The notes below the pieces were generated by a model that worked only from the letters and a program-made list of their open reading frames with translations, was not told the origin of the DNA and ran no database searches. A stretch of DNA of 64,000 bases from Acidimicrobiia bacterium (GTDB lineage: Bacteria; Actinomycetota; Acidimicrobiia; Acidimicrobiales; Aldehydirespiratoraceae), in the NCBI GenBank assembly GCA_022828135.1, contig JAJEJB010000040.1:96275-160274 (forward strand). The letters are read 5' to 3'. Position 1 is the stretch's first letter; each line of letters starts with the position of its first letter. A program made the position numbers and the translations under genes. Shown one piece after another: positions 58,480 through 64,000 of this stretch.

Positions 58480-59688
58480 TCACCGGGCGAGCACTGCCTC
58501 CGGGTCGAGCGACTCGAGGAGCATCGGAGCCACTTCGGGCGCGTGCTCCAGCACTTGCCGCCACGACGGGTTCAGCTCGTCCTCGCCGGGATGGGCTCGG
58601 CACACCTCGACGGCATCGGCCAGGCTGCGGGCGAACACCTCGACGGTGGCCTCCTCCGCGGCGCGGTCCACGACATAGCCGTTGATCTCGGCATCGTTGG
58701 CGTAGTGGCGGATCAGGTCCCGGGCCTCGACCAGATAGGCGTCGCAGAGCCCGGAGGCCCCGTCCAGGGACTCGAGCCCCAGACGGCGGATGATGGTGGC
58801 CGACACGTCGACGCTCATCCGGCGCAGACCGGCAGTGGCGTCGTGCTCCGAGAGGTCCTGGTGCTTGTGGTCGTAGGCGTTCGCCACCGACACCTGGCAG
58901 ATGGCCGAGGGCTCGCACTGGGCGTACACGTCGGAGAGGATGCCGATGTCCATGCCCCAGTGCCCGGGGATGCGAAGGCTCGCGGCCAGCCACGACTCCA
59001 TGGCCGTCTCCCCCGCCAGCGGGTAGCGGAACCCCTCCAGGAAGCGCAGATAGCTGTGCTCGCCCGCCTCGGCCCGCAGGGCTCGCACCAGCGGGGCGAC
59101 CAGCAGTCGGGTGACCCGACCGGAGAAGCGGCCCTCGGTGACCCGGTGGTAGTAGCCCTTGGCGAAGCAGTAGCCGAAGCCGGGATGGGCCACCGGATAC
59201 ACCAGCCGGGCCAGCAGCTCGCGGCTGTAGCCCACGATGTCGGCATCGTGCATGGCGATCACGGGCTCGGTCCCCCGGGCCAGCACCGCTCCCAGGCAGT
59301 ACCAGACGTTGCGTCCCTTGCCGCGGCTGCGCGGCGCGAGCCCTTGAGCGGCCAGACCCTCCTCGATGCGAAGGACGGCCTCGCTGTCGTTCCATACGAC
59401 ATCGCCCTGCTGGGGAAGGGCGTCGACCAGGCGGAGGGTGTTGCGGAAGTCGGTCTCGTCGGCCTGGTCGAGACCCACCACGATCCGGGCCAGCCAATCG
59501 GCCGACGCCAGCTCGCCGAGCATCTTGTCGAACGCGTCCGAGCCGATCTCTGAGGCAAGACAGGGGATGATCAACGTCACCGGCCGCTTCGAGGCCCACG
59601 TTCGCAGGTTCCATTCGAGGTCCGAGACGCTGCGGTGAAGGAGGTCGTGGAGAGTGGGCACCCCTCCGGTCTGGCTGAAGTCGGCCAC
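58480..59688 (-). CDS. Glucosyl-3-phosphoglycerate synthase-like glycosyltransferase
   Basis: The GT-A glycosyltransferase of about 400 residues has TLIIPCLASEIGS, the RGKGRNVWYCLGAVLA block, and the metal site MHDADIVGYSRELLARLVYP. The following GYCFAKGYYHRV, SGRVTRLLVAPLVRALR, GFRYPLAGETAM and HWGMDIGIL blocks are those of GpgS enzymes, which join a nucleotide-activated glucose to 3-phosphoglycerate, the first step to the osmolyte glucosylglycerate or to methylglucose polysaccharides. GTG 59688 is chosen; GTG 59724 is possible. No phosphatase partner gene is adjacent. Confidence 0.75.
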   Translation of the reverse strand: MADFSQTGGVPTLHDLLHRSVSDLEWNLRTWASKRPVTLIIPCLASEIGSDAFDKMLGELASADWLARIVVGLDQADETDFRNTLRLVDALPQQGDVVWNDSEAVLRIEEGLAAQGLAPRSRGKGRNVWYCLGAVLARGTEPVIAMHDADIVGYSRELLARLVYPVAHPGFGYCFAKGYYHRVTEGRFSGRVTRLLVAPLVRALRAEAGEHSYLRFLEGFRYPLAGETAMESWLAASLRIPGHWGMDIGILSDVYAQCEPSAICQVSVANAYDHKHQDLSEHDATAGLRRMSVDVSATIIRRLGLESLDGASGLCDAYLVEARDLIRHYANDAEINGYVVDRAAEEATVEVFARSLADAVEVCRAHPGEDELNPSWRQVLEHAPEVAPMLLESLDPEAVLAR

Positions 59689-59771
59689 GCCGAGCAGTGT
59701 CGCACGCGGGAGGCACCGTCCCACCCGCCGGGTTTCGATCTCAGAAACCGGAGTGGCCTACAGTTGGCTGC

Positions 59772-60923
59772 GTGCGCACCGGGGTGTTCCTGTTCGGCGG
59801 GGTCGAGATGGACGATGCCGGCCCAGGCCCGCCCGCTCCCACTGACCGCCGCTATGACCACAAGGAGGTGTGGCGGGCCACTGAGCGGATCATCGACATG
59901 GGGGTGGTGTGTGACCGGTTGGGGTTCGACTCGTACTGGCTGACCGAGCACCACTTCCAGCACGAGGGCTATGAGGTGATCCCCAACGGGATCCTGGTGG
60001 GAACGATCCTGGCGGAGCGCACCGAGCAGATCCGTATCGGGATGGCGTTCAACATCGTGCCGCAGTGGCATCCGCTGCGCCTGGCCGAGGACTTCGCGAC
60101 GATGCACAACGTCTCCGGCGGCCGCGGCATCCTCGGTGTGGGGCGGGGCACGGTGCCGCGTGAGGCTGAGACGCTGGGCACCCAGATCGGCAGTTTCGAC
60201 AATCCCGACAAGGCCGCGGCCGACGAGCTGAACCGCAAGCAGTTCGACGAGGCCATGCAGGTGATCCGCTTGGCCCTCGACAATGAGACCTTCAGTTTCC
60301 ATGGCGAGGTGTATGACTTCCCGCCGGCTGGGATCCCGGACCGGGGAGGGTTCGTGACCGAGCTGTCGCTGGTGCCCCGGCCGCTGTACCCCTACGAGAT
60401 CTGGCAGGCGATCACCTCGCCCCCGACGCTGGAGCAGGTGCCGCGCTGCGGCTGGGGCGGCGTGTTCTGGAACAACCACCACTCGTTCGTGAAGATGCGT
60501 TGGGAGAAGTTCGCCGAGATCCACGCCGCCGAGCACGGCCGCGAGCTGGGCCGGGGCGAGCACCGCCTGCTCGTGCTCAACGTGCGGGTTGACGACAGCT
60601 ATGAGGAAGCGGTGGCGTCGATGCGCGACGGCCACGACGAGTTCTGGAAGTTCCTCGGCCCCTACGGCTGGAGCAAGGGCTACATGGGTGCCGACGGCAA
60701 GCCGGCCAAGCCGGGGCTGATCCCCACCCTGGAGGAGTCCCTGGACCAGAAGACCACCTTCGTGGGCACCGGCGAGCAGGTGGCTGAGGCCATCGCCGCC
60801 TACGACGAGCAGATAGGCCTTGAGAACCTGCTGCTGTTCCCGGCTATGCCCGGCGACCCCTACGGGCAGGTGGAGGAGCAGCTCCACCGCATCGCCGAAG
60901 AGGTGCTGCCCCTGCTGCCATAG
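59772..60923 (+). CDS. Luciferase-like (LLM class) flavin-dependent oxidoreductase
   Basis: The 383-residue TIM-barrel protein resembles bacterial luciferase-type monooxygenases: RTGVFLFGGVEMDD, GFDSYWLTEHHFQHEGY, RIGMAFNIVPQWHPLRLAEDFA, GRGILGVGRGTVP, and the C-terminal TFVGTGEQVAEAIAAY. Such enzymes use reduced FMN or F420 and oxygen or an oxidised substrate. The EHHF block is typical of the alkanal/ nitrilotriacetate monooxygenase side of the family. The start GTG 59772 gives the canonical beginning. A flavodoxin-fold oxidoreductase gene follows convergently. Confidence 0.85.
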   Translation: MRTGVFLFGGVEMDDAGPGPPAPTDRRYDHKEVWRATERIIDMGVVCDRLGFDSYWLTEHHFQHEGYEVIPNGILVGTILAERTEQIRIGMAFNIVPQWHPLRLAEDFATMHNVSGGRGILGVGRGTVPREAETLGTQIGSFDNPDKAAADELNRKQFDEAMQVIRLALDNETFSFHGEVYDFPPAGIPDRGGFVTELSLVPRPLYPYEIWQAITSPPTLEQVPRCGWGGVFWNNHHSFVKMRWEKFAEIHAAEHGRELGRGEHRLLVLNVRVDDSYEEAVASMRDGHDEFWKFLGPYGWSKGYMGADGKPAKPGLIPTLEESLDQKTTFVGTGEQVAEAIAAYDEQIGLENLLLFPAMPGDPYGQVEEQLHRIAEEVLPLLP

Positions 60924-60954
60924 TCGGCGCCTCCCGGCCGGCGGGTCCGGTGCG

Positions 60955-61518
60955 CTACCAGCGGCGGAGGGCTTTGCGGATCTTGGCGACGCCGGCGTCG
61001 TCCGCGGGTGTCGGCACCGCCACGAAGGTGGTCCGGCAGCGCTTGTGGGCGCTGAGCCGGAGCGTCCTGGCCGTAGTGCGCTTGCCCGCGTCGCGGGCCC
61101 GCCGCCGGGCCAGCCGACCGTGCGGGCTCGTGGTGAGTGCGCCGATCCGGCGGATGTTCTGCATCCCCGGCCTCACTCGGTGCTGGTCGTCGAACACGAA
61201 CGCCACGCCCGGCACCATCACCCGCTCGAGCCAGCCCTTCACGCTCGCGGGCACATTGAAGACCACGGAGGGGTAGCAGAACAGCAGCGCATCCGCGGCC
61301 TGCAGCCGTTCGGCCGAGTCGCGCACATCGTCGGAGATCACCGGCTGGTCGCCGTGGTAGGCGACCCGCTCGGCCGCGGACATCACCGCGTTGAAGCCGT
61401 GAACCGGAAGCAGGTCCACTTCGTGGTGCCCTGCACGCAACTCCTCGATCGCCTCGACGACCACGCGCCGGTCGTGGTCGGATGGGTCGTAGCCGTCGAG
61501 TAGCAGGATTCTCATCAT
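60955..61518 (-). CDS. Flavodoxin-fold NAD(P)H oxidoreductase
   Basis: The 187-residue protein fits the NQO/MdaB/KefF-like flavodoxin_2 family: MRILLLDGYDPSDHDRRVV at the FMN phosphate loop, LQAADALLFCYPSVVFNVPA and SVKGWLERVMVPGVAFVF around the flavin, then RIGALTTS. It should reduce quinones or flavins with NAD(P)H in the cytosol. ATG 61518 is one codon before a second ATG. It is divergent from the ABC transporter genes. Confidence 0.82.
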   Translation of the reverse strand: MMRILLLDGYDPSDHDRRVVVEAIEELRAGHHEVDLLPVHGFNAVMSAAERVAYHGDQPVISDDVRDSAERLQAADALLFCYPSVVFNVPASVKGWLERVMVPGVAFVFDDQHRVRPGMQNIRRIGALTTSPHGRLARRRARDAGKRTTARTLRLSAHKRCRTTFVAVPTPADDAGVAKIRKALRRW

Positions 61519-61613
61519 TCACCGGTCTGGTCAATGGCTGTTGGCGGTACTGTATGGTCGCCGCTGAGATCGGCAACCGTTCACATTTCGCTGCCAAGGG
61601 GGAGACGGATCTG

Positions 61614-62363
61614 GTGACGACTGCCAGCATGAATGGTGCGCTGTCATTCGACGGGATCGGCATGATCTTCCCTGACGGCACCGAAGCGTTGCGCGAGATC
61701 ACGCTCTCGATCAAGAAGGGCGAGTTCGTGACGATCGTGGGACCGTCCGGTTGCGGCAAGTCGACGCTGCTGCGGATCGCTTCAGGCCTCCTGGAGCCGA
61801 CCGCGGGCAGCGTCGACGTCGACCGGGACAGTCTCGGCTACGTGTTCCAGGACGCCACGCTGCTTCCGTGGCGGACAGTGCGCCAGAACGTGGAACTGTT
61901 CTCGGAGCTTCACGGCTTCGGCTCCGACGAGCGCCGGCGCCTGTCGACGGCCGCGATCGAGCTGGTCGGGCTGACCGGCTTCGAGGACCACTACCCGAAG
62001 TCGCTGTCGGGCGGCATGAGGATGCGGACCTCGCTGGCCCGCACCCTCACGTTGAAGCCGCCGGTGTTCCTCTTCGACGAGCCCTTCGGCGCGGTGGACG
62101 AGATCACCCGCGAGCACCTCAACGAGGAGACTCAGCGGCTGTTCCAGTCCGAGGGGTTCGCCGGGCTGTTCATCACCCACTCGATCGGCGAGGCGGTGTT
62201 CATGAGCACCAAGGTGTATGTCATGTCGGCTCGACCGGGACGGATCGTGGCCGGCTTCGATGTGCCGTTCGATTACCCGCGCAAGCCCGAACTGCGGTTC
62301 GATCCCGAATTCGCCCTTCTGAGCGGCGAGGTCTCCCTAGCACTGCGAGGTTCCTCATCATGA
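61614..62363 (+). CDS. ABC transporter ATP-binding protein (nitrate/sulfonate/taurine type)
   Basis: The 249-residue ATPase has Walker A GPSGCGKSTLL, Q-loop YVFQDATLLPW, signature LSGGMRMRTSLARTL, Walker B PVFLFDEPFGAVDE and H-loop FITHSIGEAVF. The DEPFGAVDEITRE pattern is that of SsuB/TauB/NrtD/ThiZ importers. GTG 61614, with AAGGGGGAG upstream, is chosen; ATG 61554 and ATG 61629 are alternatives. Its stop overlaps the permease ATG. The substrate is not readable; taurine or another sulfonate would fit with xsc, a pyrimidine precursor is an alternative. Confidence 0.88.
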   Translation: MTTASMNGALSFDGIGMIFPDGTEALREITLSIKKGEFVTIVGPSGCGKSTLLRIASGLLEPTAGSVDVDRDSLGYVFQDATLLPWRTVRQNVELFSELHGFGSDERRRLSTAAIELVGLTGFEDHYPKSLSGGMRMRTSLARTLTLKPPVFLFDEPFGAVDEITREHLNEETQRLFQSEGFAGLFITHSIGEAVFMSTKVYVMSARPGRIVAGFDVPFDYPRKPELRFDPEFALLSGEVSLALRGSSS

Positions 62364-63289
62364 CCACGATCCCCGACCTGACCCGCCCGGCAGGCGAGGA
62401 GCTGGACGGAGACTCCGGCTCCGGTGCGACCGGATCGGACCTCCCCCCGCAGGAGGACGCCCTAGTCCACGCGCCGGGGCCGCTGCCGGGTGAGTCCCGG
62501 CCCAAGACGTTGGTCCGGGCGGCCTTTCCGCCCGTGGTGTTGGGGGGAGCCCTGATCGGGCTCTGGTACGTGATCTCGTACGTGATACTGGAGCCCGGTC
62601 GCCGGTTCCTGCTGCAGCCGCCCCATCAGGTGCTGAACACCGGCTTTCTGGACTGGGACAACTACTCGAGGATCCTGAAGGCGCTCTGGAACAGCACCCA
62701 GGTGGCGCTGATCGGCTTGGGCATCGCCATCACAATCGGGCTCTTCCTGGCCACCATGATGAGCCAGGCCAAGATGGTGGAGCGAGCCGTCTTCCCGTTC
62801 GCGGTGACCCTGCAGGCCATCCCCATCCTTGCCATCGTGCCGATGATCGGCTTCTGGTTCGGTTACGGCACGACGGCGCGGGTGATCGTGTGCATCATCA
62901 TCTCGCTGTTCCCGATCATTATGAACACCCTCTTCGGTCTGCAGTCGGCCGAGCGGGGAATGCACGATCTGTTCACCCTGCACCACGCCAACCGCTTGAC
63001 ACGGCTGCGGAAGCTGATGTTCCCGTGTGCCCTGCCGGCCGTGTTCGCCGGGCTGCGCATCTCGGCCGGGCTGTCGGTCATCGGCGCCATCGTCGGCGAC
63101 TTCTTCTTCGGCCAGGGCGAGGCCGGCATCGGCCAGCTCCTGCGCCGCTATGCCAGCCAGCTGGACGGCGAGGAGCTGCTGACCTCGGTCATCATGTCGT
63201 CGGCCCTCGGCGTCGTCGTGTTCTGGACCTTCGGCTGGATCCAGAAGCTGGTGATCGGCAAGTGGCACGAGACCGAGGTTCTCGGCTGA
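62360..63289 (+). CDS. ABC transporter permease (nitrate/sulfonate/taurine type)
   Basis: The 309-residue permease has an N-terminal Pro/Gly/acidic tail of about 50 residues and then six expected helices. The EAA loop that contacts the ATPase reads LTRLRKLMFPCALPAVFAGLRI. PILAIVPMIGFWFGYG and GLSVIGAIVGDFF are typical of the SsuC/TauC family. ATG 62360 overlaps the ATPase stop. The binding-protein gene follows after a 111-bp gap with its own palindrome, so relative expression may be adjusted there. Confidence 0.9.
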   Translation: MTTIPDLTRPAGEELDGDSGSGATGSDLPPQEDALVHAPGPLPGESRPKTLVRAAFPPVVLGGALIGLWYVISYVILEPGRRFLLQPPHQVLNTGFLDWDNYSRILKALWNSTQVALIGLGIAITIGLFLATMMSQAKMVERAVFPFAVTLQAIPILAIVPMIGFWFGYGTTARVIVCIIISLFPIIMNTLFGLQSAERGMHDLFTLHHANRLTRLRKLMFPCALPAVFAGLRISAGLSVIGAIVGDFFFGQGEAGIGQLLRRYASQLDGEELLTSVIMSSALGVVVFWTFGWIQKLVIGKWHETEVLG

Positions 63290-63353
63290 CCTCTCCAGCC
63301 GCTGCGCCCGCTTTGGGCGTTCATATACAACTCCTGTAGCGTCGCCGGTCGGC

Positions 63354-63365
63354 GCCGGATCCGGC
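63354..63365. promoter_or_regulatory. 12-bp palindrome between permease and binding-protein genes
   Basis: GCCGGATCCGGC is a perfect palindrome 35 bases upstream of the binding-protein start, with another GC-rich pairing (GCCGGTCGGC) just before it. Hairpins here often stabilise or separate mRNA segments so that the binding protein is made in excess; that role is inference. Confidence 0.3.
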
Positions 63366-63400
63366 CCGATCAGTTCATGACCTGCAGGAGGAGACCCAAG

Positions 63401-64000
63401 GTGAAGAAGAGAACGTGGATGCGCCTCGTCGCGTCACTGCTGGCTTTCGGCTTGGTGGCCGCAGCGTGCGGCGACGATGACGACGACGTTGCGGACGCCG
63501 ACACGGCCGCCGACACCGCCGCGGCTGAAGCTGCCGCGGCCGCCGCTGAAGCCGAGGCCGCCGCGGCTGAGGCTGAGGCCGCCGCGGCCCAGGCCGAGGC
63601 CGATGCGGCCGCCGCTCGGGCCGAGGAGGCTGCCGCGGCCGCGGCTGAGGCCCAGGCGGCCCTAGACGAGGCCATGGCCGCAGCCGAAGGAACGGTAGAC
63701 CCCGAGGTCGTCGCCGAACTCGAGGCGGCCCTGGAAGCGGCTGAGGCCGATGCGGCCGCCGCCCAGGCTGAGGCCGATGCGGCCGCCGCTCGGGCCGAGG
63801 AGGCTGCCGCGGCCGCCGCGGCGGCCGCTGCCGCAGCTGAGCCCACCACGACCGAAGGAGTGGCTGCGGATTTGTCGGGTGTGTGTCCGTCGCCGTTGGT
63901 GGTTCAGACGGATTGGTTCCCGGAGTCTGAGCATGGTGCGATGTATGAGCTGGTTGGCGATGACTACATCGTTGATGTGGACAACAAGGTTGTTCGGGGT
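63401..64000 (+). CDS. ABC substrate-binding lipoprotein with long Ala/Glu linker (3' end outside window)
   Basis: The gene starts at GTG 63401 behind an AGGAGGAG ribosome site. The first 200 residues are readable: a signal peptide (KKRTWMRLVASLLAFGLVAA) with a lipobox cysteine at residue 23, an acidic run GDDDDDV, then about 120 residues of low-complexity Ala/Glu/Asp/Arg sequence likely to form a long helix or coiled coil, and then SGVCPSPLVVQTDWFPESEH, the start of an NMT1/THI5-type binding domain. It should hold the binding domain well above the membrane. The ligand is unknown. The frame is still open at the window end. Confidence 0.85.
   Translation, partial: MKKRTWMRLVASLLAFGLVAAACGDDDDDVADADTAADTAAAEAAAAAAEAEAAAAEAEAAAAQAEADAAAARAEEAAAAAAEAQAALDEAMAAAEGTVDPEVVAELEAALEAAEADAAAAQAEADAAAARAEEAAAAAAAAAAAAEPTTTEGVAADLSGVCPSPLVVQTDWFPESEHGAMYELVGDDYIVDVDNKVVRG
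63596..63816 (+). repeat. In-frame 47-bp direct repeat within the binding-protein linker
   Basis: A 47-base stretch is identical at 63596-63642 and 63770-63816, 174 bases (58 codons) apart and in frame. It encodes EADAAAARAEEAAAA. The whole linker is built of related Ala/Glu units, so its length may vary between strains by recombination or slippage. Confidence 0.75.

Noticed and set aside
63370..63849. Minus-strand Ala/Ser-rich protein of 159 residues
   Set aside because: It is the antisense of the binding-protein linker; the plus-strand frame has a signal peptide, lipobox and ribosome site.

Overview
The window is high-GC DNA with dense packing, many GTG starts and many ATGA/GTGA stop-start overlaps. 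Gene content (actinobacterial-type MutL-free repair genes, truncated haemoglobin plus DUF2236, alpha-E/ATP-grasp/transglutaminase trio, GPP34, luciferase-like oxidoreductase, UbiX/UbiD, Bcr/CflA transporters) suggests an uncultured actinobacterium, most plausibly of the class Acidimicrobiia; this is inference from style and content, no rRNA gene is present.

Left part (1-39.4 kb) is a metabolic chromosome region. After an IclR-type regulator (cut by the window edge) and proS comes an operon of a BKACE enzyme and an NAD-type formate dehydrogenase. The catalytic subunit of that dehydrogenase contains an in-frame TGA at 3616 exactly where formate dehydrogenases carry selenocysteine, followed by a stem-loop matching the E. 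coli fdhF SECIS in spacing; so a gene that looks broken is a selenoprotein gene. The alpha subunit is also split: its Fe-S N-terminal half is a separate gene three positions downstream. A formate/nitrite channel lies next door on the other strand. Further on are a dienelactone hydrolase/FMN dehydrogenase/GPP34 operon, the ATP-grasp/alpha-E/transglutaminase operon, two tandem Bcr/CflA exporters, a cytosolic two-lobed reductive dehalogenase homologue, a D-aminoacylase homologue, a globin/DUF2236 pair, a sterol-desaturase relative, a three-subunit molybdenum hydroxylase with a MoaD-like protein, hisC, a copper ATPase with a membrane-anchored cytochrome c, sulfoacetaldehyde acetyltransferase (xsc), and a secreted 5'-nucleotidase with a LysM domain.

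Middle part (39.5-53.5 kb) reads as an accessory/defence island: an IS982-family element with 23-bp inverted ends, a nucleotidyltransferase toxin-antitoxin-like pair, a module of Vsr endonuclease, GHKL-type ATPase, two unrecognised proteins and a cytosine-C5 methyltransferase, an intergenic array of 10-bp GAACG repeats, an AbiEii-like protein that lacks the catalytic aspartates, and an SbcCD-like nuclease/ATPase pair. It ends at a tRNA gene with anticodon UCA and a long variable arm: tRNA-Sec (selC), the decoder needed by the formate dehydrogenase.

Right part (53.6-64 kb) returns to core-style genes: yqeC (selenium-dependent hydroxylase accessory), a phytoene-desaturase-like FAD oxidoreductase, ubiX and ubiD, a TIGR03792 protein, a glucosyl-3-phosphoglycerate synthase-like glycosyltransferase, a luciferase-like oxidoreductase, a flavodoxin-fold NAD(P)H oxidoreductase, and an ABC importer (ATPase, permease, start of a lipoprotein binding protein with an unusually long Ala/Glu-rich linker).

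The linking themes are selenium (Sec formate dehydrogenase, selC, yqeC, possibly the molybdenum hydroxylase), C1/sulfonate/aromatic-type catabolism, and a tRNA-bounded defence island. selA, selB, selD and fdhD are not in this window.
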